From positions 14,972,151 through 15,034,150 of the forward strand of contig NC_135563.1 of NCBI RefSeq assembly GCF_964340395.1: 62,000 bases of DNA, read 5' to 3'. Positions 35,456 to 49,300 of the stretch are shown here, piece by piece. The notes under the pieces were generated by a model. That model did not search any database. It saw nothing but the letters and a program-made list of their open reading frames with translations, and was not told the DNA's origin. Source of the DNA: Glandiceps talaboti. Lineage: Eukaryota > Hemichordata > Enteropneusta > Spengelidae. Made by a program: the position numbers and the translations under genes. Within the stretch, counting starts at the first letter, position 1, and every line of letters starts with the position of its first letter.

Positions 35456-35828
35456 TTATGTATGTATGTATGTATGTATGTATGTATGTATGTATGTATG
35501 TATGTATGTATGTATGTATGTATGTACGTACGTACGTACGTACGTACGTGCATGTACGTACGTGTGTGTGTATGTACGTACGTACGTACGTACGTACGTC
35601 TGTACGCGTGTGTGTGTATGTACATATGTACGTACGTGTATGTATATTTGTATGTATGTATGTATGTATGTATGTATGTATGTATGTATGTATGTATGTA
35701 TGTATGTATGTGGGTGGGTGTGTGTATGTATACATGTGTATGTATTTGTATGTGTATGTAAAGATGTATGTTTAATGTATGCATGTATGCATGTATGTAT
35801 GTATGTATGTATGTATGTATGTATGTAT
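35456..35828. repeat. (TATG)n and (TACG)n microsatellite complex
   Basis: TATG arrays flank a core of self-complementary TACG units (about 35522-35635) and then resume to about 35828. The alternating purine-pyrimidine core is CpG-rich. All long frames over it are artefacts. Confidence 0.95.
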
Positions 35829-37147
35829 TTAGCTAATACAATGTTCAAAATTAATTGTGTATGCATACATGGAGATACATATGTTTAAGTATGATTGCAA
35901 ACAAACCATGGTTAGCCTTATTGACAAAATTTACTGTCATGAATATTCATGAGGGCATGATGGGCAATTTACTCAAGATATATTTGAGCATCGGATTTTT
36001 AATGTAATTTAGAATAATTAGAAGTAAATCATTATGTAGCAATTGATAATTACTGTCATTCTGGGATAATTGGTGTGTTTAGAGACTTTCTACAAAACAG
36101 TTGTGAGAACATTGGTTTACAGTAACTAATGATTGGTGGTAAAATGCTGGTCACATGTAGACTGCATGCTATCACAGATAGATTTGTAGACACTTACTAA
36201 GAACAGTGATATGAACACAATTTATGCTAAGATAGACAATTTTTGAACCGATATGGGAAAAAAGTCATATTACATCTGTTCAATAGATTTACATATAGGT
36301 TTTTAAATATCTTCCAAACTGTCATTTCTATGGACACTGATCTCAAAGGGGGAACTTACTTAATTCATTGTTTCTCATCATAACACCTTAAAAATTACGG
36401 GTCGGTTGGATAAATATAAAAGGGTTTCAAAAAAGTAAGTTTATGTGTACATATTTGTGATACTTTCATTTCATAATCATACAGCCCCTGAATGAATTAC
36501 AGAAATAACAATTAAAATCAGAAGGAAACTGTGAACAATGTGTTTTATGAAAGTTCCCAACTTTCAGCTGTAAACGGTAATTTTCACTCATATGTGCACA
36601 CTTGTGATCATCATCTTACAATCAGTGACGTTGGGAATTTTTCTAATCCTACTGTAGAGGGAATCAATTTTTTAAAATTATTAGCCAGATTTGAAAATAT
36701 ATTGTCAGTTGGGGCATGAGAAACAAAGAACTAACCAAGGCCACCCTAATATAAACTGAAATATTTCCATCTTCTCTATAACTGAAATGTTCACCTTTTC
36801 ATATCAGGGCTGTTATTTCTGGGAGATGTTTGTAGTTTTACATCTTATTGTCTGTCAGTAGAAGTATTTTGTACTTATTTATTGGAGAAAAACAATTTTC
36901 AGATTTAGAATTTGGTATTTTACTGACAGATGTACTTTATGGTGATTAACAAAAACAGTGTCTTTCCCTCTGGTATATTTTAGGACTTTGGTACAACAAT
37001 TGTTCTGATTTTTTCTAGACTTCCAGTGTGTTACAGTTGGTAGTGTTTCTTTATATCACCCTGATCTGTATTGATTTCAACTATTTACAAGGCCTCATAA
37101 ATCTCATACACACATGCATGATATACACATACCTAGCTACATGTCCA

Positions 37148-37190
37148 CACACACACACACACGCACGCACGCACACACGCACGCACGCAT

Positions 37191-37234
<44 letters not shown>
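37148..37234. repeat. (CA)n / (CACG)n microsatellite
   Basis: CA repeat with CACGCACG interruptions, in the region between the two convergent genes. Confidence 0.95.
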
Positions 37235-37235
<1 letters not shown>

Positions 37236-37849
37236 ATTTGGAAATAAACATGTTTGCATGCACACATCCGACCATCCACCTGCATTCACACACATACACA
37301 TCTACATGCATGTATTGTACATATGGGTACATACATACATATCCACATTCACAAATCACATGCACAAATCAGAAAACATAACATGTCTTATGAGATTGCT
37401 AGAAATCAAATCTGCAGTAGCAGTACAATACTTTGTGTGGACATGGTTTTAACAAAGATATGTTGATGAATATACACAATCTGTAAAACTTTTCTTTCAC
37501 ATATAATATAGTTTTTCTGACTGTTTAACTACAATCTGGCAAGTTAACAAGGAAATGGTGTTATCAGTCAGGTTGTAGAACCTAGGTTTAGTGGGAGAGG
37601 ATTAATTTACAACTCTCTAATGCATGACACTCGACAGGGTTTTTTTCATTTCATTGACGTTTAGTGATTTCATCACACATCAAGATTCATGGACCATGTA
37701 CCAACTTTACAAAATAGTATTTTTTTCAAAATTGGGAACATTGTTAATTCTGTACTCTCGACATTTCAGTCACAAAAAATAAAACAAGAAAATTTAATGT
37801 TGAATTCTTGTGTTATTTGACCTTCATCTCTAACCTCTTCCACTAGCAC

Positions 37850-38098
37850 TTGACCCCCCCCCCCTCACACCCTTTATTGCACCATCACTCCCCTCTATTC
37901 CACAGCACCCCCCTTTTCCACAGCACCCCTCCCTATTACACCAGCACCCCCCCCCACTATTCCACCAGCACTCCTCTCCCATCTATTACACCAGCACCCC
38001 CCACTATTGCACCAGCACTCCCCCCAATTACACCATCACCCCTGCTATTCCACCAGCATTCCCCCTCCCTATTAGACCAGCAGCACACACCAGTTGTT
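37850..38098. repeat. C-rich minisatellite, unit about 22-27 bp
   Basis: Repeats of the form CC.CTATT.CACCAGCACCCCC, with variable C-runs. About nine or ten imperfect units. Confidence 0.85.
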
Positions 38099-39539
38099 CA
38101 TCATAAAACATGAACAGCTCTCCTCCACCAGTTCAACCACCAACAACCCCATCCAACCTTTGTAACCCTAACCTGTTTTGAAAAAAAAAAAAAAAGAGAG
38201 ACTATTAGGCTAGGACTTGTTGATTTTCACACACCAGTCACATGATAAGAAGCAATACTCTATTACATGTAAAGTGCTTTCAAACATTCTTCTCAGGACA
38301 TGGTAGTTAACACTGACATAAAGAGAATAGTGGTTTATGATGAAAGTTGGTCTGGGTCTGTACTAGTTACATGTCTTAATACTAATCTTCAGTTGCTCCT
38401 TTCTCTGTAAATATAAGTATTTATTCCAGAAATCTCATTCCGTGTAGTCTGTGGATGGATGGCTCTAAGTTCAACCAGATTGTGAAAAATGACTAAATTG
38501 TATAAAATATGTCACAATGCACTTTTCAATGCCATGTTGTTTACATATAGTTACTATGTAGCAGCTGTCTGCTGTATGCTTCATGAAAACAACAAATACC
38601 ATCAATGTTATTTTATCAAAATAACATAACAAGTCTGTTTGAAAAAAAATGAATTACTTGGTAAGGTCACTGTGATTAGCTAGCAAACAATGAAAAAGGT
38701 CAAGCCTTGGTTCACTATATAAACACCCACTATGTGTTATATAAGCAAACGGAAGCCTGGATCTTTCAGGCCAACAAATGCTTTGAAGGTGAACTAATCG
38801 AGTTCCAATGAAATAAAATATCTACATCATTATACATGTACTTTGTACATAGATACAAATAACCAATACTAGTGAGAATGAATGTTCATGGCCTCTGGGT
38901 TCATACTAAGTAATGAAAATTTCAACTCACAGTAATTTGAATATCAATAATGGTCATTTGCATAATAATTTGCATAATGGTCAGCATATAATATGCTTGT
39001 CTTCAACATTGAAACATACTTTAATGTGTTTATATTTATTATTTAACCCATACATACATACACAGCAGACAGACATTTGGATCAGCCATTTCTCTCCATG
39101 TGACTTATGATATTGTCATTCAAAGGTAACTCGCACTCACAGATGGTAGAACACTTTTAAAGCACCATGCTTTCTCTATAGTGAGGACAGAAAGTTGTTT
39201 TAATAATGTAAATTGAAAACACAAATGCATCTTTAAGTACCTTTACTTTGTCAAACAAATAATCCAGCAAAATATGAGTTCCTAAAAATATAGTAACAAC
39301 TGTACCACAAAGTAAATAAAATGTTTGTTACGATGTCTTCCAAAGTATGATTGTTGCTGTAAAAAATCCACATTTTGTATATCGGAACAAAATAGTCTCA
39401 CTGGCCTGTACTGTAAAGACATACAAAAGTAAAACTGACTCTCCATAGTTAGAAAACGAACTTAAACAAAAGAAGCTACACGTTATATTTTATGCTGTAT
39501 GCTATTAGTCTGGAAGATGCGTTGTGTCACTCCATGCTC

Positions 39540-39586
39540 ACTGTGTGAGGGCGCCCTGTCACGGTCTACCTTATAGACTACCATGA
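39540..39586. repeat. Dispersed GC-rich repeat, second copy
   Basis: TGTGTGAGGGCGCCCTGTCA then CGGTCTACCTTATAGACT matches the segment at about 8240-8285. Class unknown. Confidence 0.55.
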
Positions 39587-40792
39587 CAGACTACCAGGTA
39601 GTCACCGGGTAGTATGCTATCTGATCAAAAGTGTCAAATGTCCTGTCTACAGATCTTTAACCAAACAAGTTGAACTCTTTGAATGCAACTGATCAAAAGT
39701 GTTGATTTTTATAGTAAGAGAAAAAATGTAAGCAATGTTGAAAGGAAACTGGTCAAACATGTTGATTTTTACAGTATCTATAATTGTGAATGCAAAAGAG
39801 TAATTTATAACGGTTTTTCAAGTTGAACTTGATTTTTCATTTATTTTCATTGACTGAAATTTTTTTGGCGACAAATAAATATCCAGTCACCAACAACATA
39901 CTGTAATATATTCATTTAGACACTTATATTCAATATTCCTGTAAATTTCATAGAACAAGAGATATGAAAACATCTGTATACATCTATTAAAATGATTTGG
40001 TTTCAATGGCAACAAATAAACGTAGCTTAGCTATTATTATGACAAGAAAACCTTAAATTTTCACACAAAAAATGAATGTTTAACAATCTTAGCCTTGTCC
40101 AATCTATCTGTAGCTGGACAGTTTCGCAAAATTCACTTTGAAGTTGACTTCTGACAGTAAACGTAATGTTACTTATTGAACTTTTTTGTAACAAATAAAT
40201 AACCACCCAAAACAGAGATATACACATATATACAATGAAATAATTCTATAATTTTTGTCCAACGTCATTAGTTAAACCAAATATTTATTCATCTTTCAAA
40301 AATGATGACTTGGTTACTATGACAACAAAAAAACATACATGTAGCTTGGCTACCATTTTGTTCCATCTCAAATTTTTATAAAATAACGATTCTTTGCTTT
40401 CCGGTAAAATACGATGGAATCTACATCCCAAAGTGGTAGTAATGATCATTTTTTGGTGATACTTTACTCTGCACTTCATAATATTTGTAACAACGATATC
40501 ACAGAGTCTAAATTTATATTAAAATGGCACAGTTTGTAACTTTGTCCATAGTTTTGACAAGTAAATATACACAATAGCTATATATAATACAAACTAAACA
40601 GTTTATTTAGAAGTGAATCTGAGGCAAGACAGCATAGGAAAAGATGCCTAGTACCCCAGCCTGTAATGTTTTTTGAATTTTTTGGTACCTAAAAAATTAT
40701 GTCATTATGTTATATTTACATATCCAAATTTCTAGTGTAAGCTTTACCAAATGCTACATATGATATAATTAGATGTTATCCCCAATATTTGT

Positions 40793-41107
40793 CTTCGTTC
40801 AGCCAAGGAAAATAGGAGTGACCTAAGGGGGCTTTGTCACTACGAGTTGCTGGACGAAAACCAAAACTCTTAGGTATTTTCAGACTGAATGAAGAAAAAT
40901 ATTGGAGAATAACAATTATACTAGCGCAGGTAATATGAAAGAAAAATCGAGGAAAGTAATGGCAATTTTGAAACATGTATATTTCAAACACAGCAGTGAC
41001 ATAGACACATGGTGTCATGACATACATGTAGATGAGAGTTGTCATGACGTAGAACGACCAGAGTATATATTCCATATTTTTTGGCTTATACATGGTATAA
41101 TCTGTTT
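40793..41107. repeat. Dispersed repeat C, copy 2 (TRP 3' flank)
   Basis: Shares the landmarks AAGGAAAATAGGAGTGACCT, CAATTTTGAAACATG, CACAGCAG and CAGAGTATATATTCCATATT with copies at 21905 and 60283. It lies within 500 bases of the TRP stop codon, so may be part of the TRP 3' untranslated region. Confidence 0.8.
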
Positions 41108-41270
41108 TAAATATTTGAAATAATAATATGAATATTTTAATATGAAACAAAAGTAACGACCAAAATCCCAACAGTCACATACAGACTGTGTCCCCACAAT
41201 CCTACAAATCAACATGAAACATTCATTATATCCCTGTAGCTTGAACAACCATAGTACACTATGGGTTGAG

Positions 41271-42753
41271 TTATGACCTAGCTGCAAACTTCTTCTTCAT
41301 ATGTTTCCTCATGACTTCTTGTACATTGGTGAAATTGTTATGCATGGTTTGCAGTTTACTGTTGTTGTTTTTCTTCCACAATATCATTTCATCCCACAAG
41401 ATCCTCATTTCATCTTCCAATGTCTTGATCTTACAACTCATTTTGTGATGTAGTTCCTTCAGAGGAAAAGAAAAAAGACAATGTCATACCTCTGTTAGAG
41501 AGTGGTGTGATACCAAGCCCTTGGTAGGGTCTACTCACAGTGACATAATCGTGCTAACAGACCTACTGTTACAATATTGCAATGCATGGCTATGTTATGT
41601 CACCAATATGATGACCAGAGTGCGGTAGCAATATACATCAAAACAAACATGGCGGCGCCCAGTGAACTGTATACGCACATTCTGTGGGCGAAGTATGTCA
41701 TGGAATGATCGTCTGTCTGTATGGGTTAGCGAAAATTGTGATTCACCAGCGTGGCAAAAGACTTTGAAAACAGTTTCACCATTTCACATTTAGGAGTGTT
41801 CTGAATCATATGAATGGGTGGCTAGAGCACATTCAAAAATCGCGCTAAATTCCTATGGTTTCCAGGGGTAGCGAGCATTTTTCCATGGTTTTCTAGGGTT
41901 TTCCATGACCGTGTGAACCCTGAGTGTTTTTGTTAAGGTTTGGGAACCCCAGTAATGGAAGGAGGAAATCAGGTAAAAGTCTTGTGTGTAGTATCCTGAT
42001 AACTTTGGTGTGGATTGGCAAATCTAGTTGTGTTCTGAGATAGGTGAAAATCACTTTCTGAGCTTTGTAAGTATAAGAATTAATGCTAAACACCAGCCTC
42101 ATTTTTGTCCCCCTTTGAAAACACAAGACAAACTCTAACTTGGTAGGATAGAGGTTGCAATGTGAATGCTTTAATCCAATGTACTAGTATTTACAGAGGC
42201 TCCAATGGATTGTATGCTTCCAAGGGAGTTGAGGACTATTGTGTCACTATAGGTCCATGCCAGGACAATAATGTTTGTGTACAGTGTGGGAAAGCGCCAA
42301 ATAAAAACCAAATGATTTAATTCAAACCTTTAATGAGTATCTAGTTGCCTCTTCTTGTTTCTTCAGATATTCTGCTGTGATGTATCCCAGAATTCTTGTC
42401 ACTTCCTTTAATTCTTCCTGTAGTTCCCTTTCCTTTTCTTTCATTTTAGTTGACCCATTGCCTGTTGTCTTGGCAACATCACTATGAACTCTGACCTTTC
42501 CATTACTAAATGTCAACAAATAGAACATTAAATGTAACTTCTTCAAATCATGTTTTAAAACATGGTCACTACTACACAGCAACTTTGAAGTGAAGTCTCA
42601 CAATTTATATGCAGTAGAACTGTTGTATCCTTTTCACTTTGTAAATAAACTTAATACAGAACAACTAAATGTTTCTTTTTTTCAGATTTTTTTAATGCCT
42701 CTCATATGAGCTGCTTCCTCCTACCATACTTAGTTCTTTATTTATTTTTATAT

Positions 42754-42805
<52 letters not shown>

Positions 42806-45800
42806 AATTTATCCCTTTTGGATCAGGGCCTCACTTAGTATGTTAGGAGCAACTATTGACAGTAAAGTTAAATACATACATGGCAATTAGAGGAAAATAC
42901 ACCCAATAAACTAGGTACATACACAACAACAAAGAGAGAAACTGGGAAGAAGAATAAATTATATAGTATGCATGAATGCTTGGAGAATATTGTATTAAAA
43001 AGCTGATAGCTAATCATTTAATTAACTGTATATCTGCATTATTTCATGTCTTACCTGGTACTGACTTCATCTCCACTGTTTATATCTGTTGCTTTACCAT
43101 CTATGTAATCCATGTCTTCTTTGACAGCATAGTTTATATTTCCACCAGTTTCTGCATTTGTTTTCACTTCATTTTCTGTACTCACTTCCACAACCTGCAG
43201 TGAATGAAATGAATGCAAATCGTGTATTTTATACAAGCTAGGCTTTATACTTGTGCTGGAGATCCAAATTGTCAGTTTTACAACATTTTACTAGTATCCA
43301 TCACTTATTTTATCTGTGTATTTTGTGTGCCAAAGATGCCTTTACACAAGTTTGGCTTCAAACTTGCACTGGAGATTGAACAAATCATTGTTACAATCAC
43401 TAACATTATGCCTTGCCTGTTTTATCTCTAACATAAGATGTTTTTATAAAAGTCTGGCTTCTAGCTGGTGTTGGCAAGTGAACAATTCATTATTAACGAC
43501 CATATATGTCTCTCGTTTTATCTCTGCAATTGTGTATGCTAAGACTACCTAACTACCGGTACCAATCTGGCTTGAAACTACTTGGTTCATATTATGTACT
43601 CTGTCACTTTGAGTGCCAAAGATCGTCTAAATTCATAAATTCTTGTTCAAGCAGGACAAAAAAATAATGAATAAATGCTATGAAGTTATCCTTTTCCTAT
43701 TTATATTTTTGGATTATTTCATTATTAATAATAAACCAAATCATGTGTCTTACTCTTTTCTGTTGATGTCTATTAGTTTTATCCATTTATTATGTTCATG
43801 CAATTCATTGAACTACAAACAAGGACTTTTAATTAACTTTTAATATGTTGTGTCACATCTATTTTTTTCAAGTAGAAAGCCATAATAAAATTGTTTTATA
43901 AATTAAAAATTCAAAGTAAATACCCAATCCTCATCCATATGGCCACTTTAAAACAACACAAAAAAATTCCCAGGAACATTACATGGCAAATGCATTTAGC
44001 TGATCCAGTGTAATGTCAAATGTGAAGAAAATATAACATGACAGTAAATATCAAAAGGTCATGTCTTTAGGCAACTTTATCGCCATCTTATAAACTCTCG
44101 GAAATGAAACAGGAAATAAAGCCATTTTATGTCAACTTTGCTGCGAGTCTTAAGACATTTATGATAACAAAAAAATAAATAAATAAATTGTGTAGGATGG
44201 GAGTTTTTGTTGTTGGCACATTGCATTGACTTGAACAGCATCTTCTATGACAGATTTATGATACCAGCATATTTTCAACACTTCAAGTATGTTTGTAATT
44301 TACTTAAACAATGCAAACAGCAGTACTTGGTTCATTGCTCTCATCTCCTGAAATTAATATTCAATTTATCATTTATAAACAGATTCAAACCATCACATTT
44401 TACCGGGTGGATATCAATTAATTAAACACTGCAAATCATAGAGATGATACAATAATGGCAAAATTATATGTAAACTCCATGTTGAAGGAATGTGATGCAC
44501 TTGACATATTTTCAATACATATAACATTTTTCACAAAATCTAAAGTTTGAATACTTACCTCTGATTTTTTACAACACCTTCTACATTTACTAAATAATGA
44601 TATAATGGCCCTCGCAATGGTCTGGATAAAATTAAACGGTATTGGTAAATCTTGAGATTCCTGATATTCTATGATAAGATTAGCTCTGGCATAGTTCCAC
44701 TCAACTCTAGAGTTCTCCTATAAAACAACCACAATAAAAGTCATGAGGACACATCTTACAGCATACCATTGAATATTTACCCTGTCTGATAATCCATAAA
44801 TAGTGAAAGGGGAAACACCACTCACAGAAATAAAAGTATTTACATAAACTTTTGGGTTTTGGAATCATGTCATGATTTGACATCACATAAGTTTTGTGCA
44901 ATTGCCGAGAAACACCAATTCTTTTTCATCTTCATTTTTCTAACAGTGGTACAGTTGTTGCCTCATGAGAGCTAGCAGACATGCATATGTGTTAGATGAA
45001 CAATAAATATTCATTATCATTTATCTAATAATGTGACAGTACTCAGGAGACATGAAATTAATAATAATGTTATATCATGAAATGATTCTTCAGAAAATTT
45101 ACGAAAATGCCTTTATTTCCTGGTGTGGTGTTCCCCTTTAAGATGTAAGGGGGTGCAGCGAGGGGGGTCATCATATGTCTGTTAACATTTATATGTCTGT
45201 TTACAGTTACATAAGGGGTCTTTATTCAGTCATTAGTGAGAATGAATATTCAGCTGGAATGAAGAAGATGAGGTTATTATTTATTTAACCTGGGAAAGAA
45301 AAATTACAGTTTTATTCTACCACAAAAATCAAACTCTAGATGACATGTTCACTTCTCCCTGTGGTATAACTGTTAAGTGGTGGTGTTGGTGAGAGTGATC
45401 AGTGAAATATTGCTTACCTGAATGTTTGCGTATGTATTACTGATTTTGGCAATCAACATGTTGAGAAGTACAATGACAGCTAAGACTAGATAGAGACCAA
45501 GTAATGCTTTGCCAACTGTGTTGGATACTTCATAAGAACTCTCAAAGTCTTCTATGTCCAGTAAACCATACAGTGACCAGTACAGACTGACTAAAGTGGC
45601 TCCCATGCTGTAGACATTAACATTGGTATTCAAATCATTAGAACACAAAACAGATATATACACCATTTGTCAGAACAAATTATCATTCCCCGTAATATAT
45701 GTTTTATCCCAACCTGCTAGCATGTCTAAAGACAGTACCAACATTTGGCAATCTCTCAAACTGTATTTGTCTGTCCATGTCTGAGTGCCTGGCACTTAGA

Positions 45801-46265
45801 TTTGTGACTGTCTGTCTGCTTGCCTGACTGCCTGCCTCCTACTAGCTGTTACACAGCACTTGACAGACTGTTTCCTTGTCCACCTTTGTGCTTAGCATTC
45901 ACATCTGTCTGTCATTGTTCCTAAAATTTTATCAGATGTCTGTCTGTCTGTCACAGTGTCTGACCCTGATATATAGATGTCTGTCAGTCTGACTCTGTCA
46001 TAGTGCCTGGCATTAATTATATTAGATGTCTGTCTGCCTGTGTTAGTGACTAACACTTAAAGTATGCTTATCTGTCTGCCTGTCTGTCTCTCTGTCTGTC
46101 TGTCGGTCTGTCTGTTAGTCTGTCTGTCTGTCTGTCTCACTCACCATGTCTGTATGTAATAGTGCCTGGCACTTTAATATTATATTAGATGTCTGTCTCA
46201 GTGTCAATCATAGTGCCTTGCACTTACTATATAGAAGTCCGTCTACCAATGTTAGCACCTGGTAC

Positions 46266-46327
<62 letters not shown>

Positions 46328-49300
46328 CACGTGTCTGACAACTATCAGCTAGTTTACCTTGAAACTGTTTCTGGTATAAGTGGAGACCCATTTTCTGGCT
46401 GCAAGAGGTCCTCAAGCTCAGTAGCATTGGCACCAGGTGGTACTGTGTACAAGCCAACTAGGTATACCTTGGTCATACTAGCAGCAAAGGCAAACATCAC
46501 AATACCTGAAAATATGTTAATATAGATATGTCATTCAACTATGGCCATATTTTCACTTTGTGTACATACATGCATTCATTTATTATAGTGTAGCAGTAGT
46601 ATATATGGTGCCCTCATTTTAAATTTATTTTATACTTTTTTTTACTTATTTAGTTCTGTATTATGTATGAATTCCTTTGACTGGTGAATGCCTATACTTT
46701 CTGTTTGATACTTAAGCCATTTTAGGAGTTCCTTGTTCGATAGTAATAAGTGAAAAAAAGGTATAAAATAAAGATTCAAATAAAATGAATACTACCTCAG
46801 GGGATACAAGCTTAATTTGTTGTTTCCAATACAACAAACAAAAGAGTCAACAGCAAAGATAACTAAATCAACACATCAAATATTAATTATTACCAAAAAC
46901 ATGGGGAGGAGGAGGAATTAGGTACATGATACGGTACTTACCCAAAATAACAAGGACGAAGATAACATCCCATGCCATACGGAAAAGAGAGAGTTGAAGT
47001 GGACCAAGGAATGGACTAACTTGGAAGTATGTGAGTAACCTTCCAAATATAATGAGAGTATTCAAGGCATAGATGATATCAGCTGTCATCAGTATTATGA
47101 TAACCCACTGTGCTGATGTGTTGTATTCCTCGTGGCTAATGTTGTAGTTTCTTGCAATTGTATAAAATAATGCAACAAACTGGAATATGTATGACGTGAT
47201 TAACGCTGTGATGAATATGAAGTCTAAGTAGTTAGCTTGGACGTACGATGCAAACGAGTTGGATAGACGATATTGTTTAGATTCAGTGGTGATCATACCA
47301 GCCAACCAGAGCAGTATGATTGCATCCACTGCTGGAATTGGCATCGGGTTTTCATAGTCAAATGGCAACAAACACTTTATTGCTAACACGGCGATAAAAC
47401 ACAGAAAGGAAACTAAATGGCCAACAAATTTGATATAAGGACTGTGTTTCGTAGCCGAAGGCAGAAAGTCAAAATATCGCTTGAAAGACTTGCGCCATGC
47501 GTAACATCCATCATACTTGTTGTGGTTCCTTGGCACCCAAACTCCAAGTAGTAGACACAGGAACAGATAGACAAGAAGCATGATTGGGTAGATTATTGGT
47601 GATAAGATATACAGGGTTGGTAGTAACACTAAACGCCATGTCTTATACGACTCAAAGATCTTGCCATACCACAGTTCTTGTAAAAATCGCTGTGTGTAGT
47701 TTGCATACATAAACTGCAAATAAAAAGGATAAATAGCAGGTTACAATAAATACATTTCATTAATTACAAAATTTGTATCATTAATATGATCAGTTTTAAT
47801 AAAACTGACAATACAAATCTACAGTTATTTTCTTATTCTAAGTAACAGCAATCAGTAAGTAAGTATATATCCCAACAGAATATAATCCAAACTACCAAAT
47901 TGTACAATTCATGAAAGGACAAATCCCATATATCTAGTGATTTTACACAAACCCTACCAGCACTATTCACAGTAACAGTAGGCAGGCATACAGGGGTGTT
48001 AAGAGTAGGGAGGGAGGGGGGGGGGGGGGGTTATGTAGATATCCTGTAGGGGGGGGGGGGTATGTAGATATCCTGTAAGAAAATAATCCAAAGTACCAAC
48101 TGGCAAAACATCTGAAAGGACAACCCCCCCCCCCCCCCCCCCATATATCTAGTGATTTTACACAGACCCTACCAGCACTAATTCACAGTAACAGTAGACA
48201 GATGTATGGGAGGGGTTTAAGGGTAGGGATGGAAACTGGAGGTTGGGGGTACATATATATCACGAAAGAAAATAATCCAAATTACCAAATGGTAAAATAC
48301 CTGAATGGACAATCCCCCCATATATCTAGTGATTTTACACAGAGTCTGAACCTACCAGCACTAATTCACAGTAACAGTAGACAGATGTATGGGAGGGGGT
48401 TAAGGGTAGGGATGGAAACTGGAGGTTGGGGGTACATATATCACGAAAGAAAATAATCCAAATTACCAAATGGTAAAATACCTGAATGGACAATCCCCCC
48501 ATATATCTAGTGATTTTACACAGAGTCTGACCCTACCAGCACTAATTCACAGTAACAGTAGGCAGGGGTACTGGTAGGATTTACACTAACACAGTGTAAG
48601 CACATTAATCAATGGTATTTGTACAACCGTATGGTTAACATATACATCAAGAAATTGCATCTGTGTTTTTTCTCCGTTTATTTTTTTCTAAAAAGGTTGC
48701 TTAACCTGTAAGGACTTATGAACGAGTAGGTCCATGTAATTGTACCCGAAAAGTAGGGTATCCCATTAAGGGTTAAAATCTGTAATCTTGTAGACACATT
48801 TCAACATTTTGTAATCATTGCATAGTCTAAACCAGTACAATACTGACAAGTCTTTTTATTTATGGGGGATTTCGTTACTAAGAAACATACATATGGCCAA
48901 GTACATCTCTACTTATTATCTTCTAAATAGCATTTCTGACATACCAGCTGATTAACCTATTCCAATTGACGCACTGAGAATTAGAATGCATTGGTTGGGT
49001 CTCAATAACATGTACAAGCAAAAATTTTGTTATTAGTCTCATCAACATATTCAAAGGCAATTAATGATTCTAAATAAACAATTTAAAGACCTAGTTTAAA
49101 TTAGATTCAAAATATAGGTATGAGAAACAAATGTCTGGCAGAGCTACATGTACAGAAAAAATTTGTCCTAAACAAAAAATTGGTCCTATCTAATTCTTAT
49201 GACACCACTTATGATAGCACAAATGTGAGAACCTGGGATAGAATCATGGGTCTTTACATAGAGAATCACCTCTTACCTTTTTGTGTTCATCTTGACAGCC

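Larger units (their letters stand above)
33049..41270. other. Long region without a supported gene
   Basis: It holds the 3' flank of the receptor-like gene and the 3' flank of the TRP gene, which converge here. Contents include nuclear-receptor-type half sites (33701-34000), microsatellites (35456-35828, 37150-37235), a C-rich minisatellite (37850-38098), one copy of a short dispersed repeat (39540-39586) and dispersed repeat C (40793-41107). Short frames do not look like genes. Confidence 0.6.

Noticed and set aside
35289-35888. Overlapping long frames on both strands, rich in Tyr-Val-Cys-Met or Tyr-Ile-His-Thr
   Set aside because: All arise from tetranucleotide repeats that are open in many frames.
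41650-41800. ATGGCGGCGCCC start-like context with a 19-codon frame, then another open frame one base shifted
   Set aside because: Short and frame-broken, adjacent to repeat sequence, no family recognised; insufficient to call a gene or pseudogene.
45960-46352. 68-codon Ser/Val/Cys/Leu-rich frame
   Set aside because: Produced by the (CTGT)n microsatellite.
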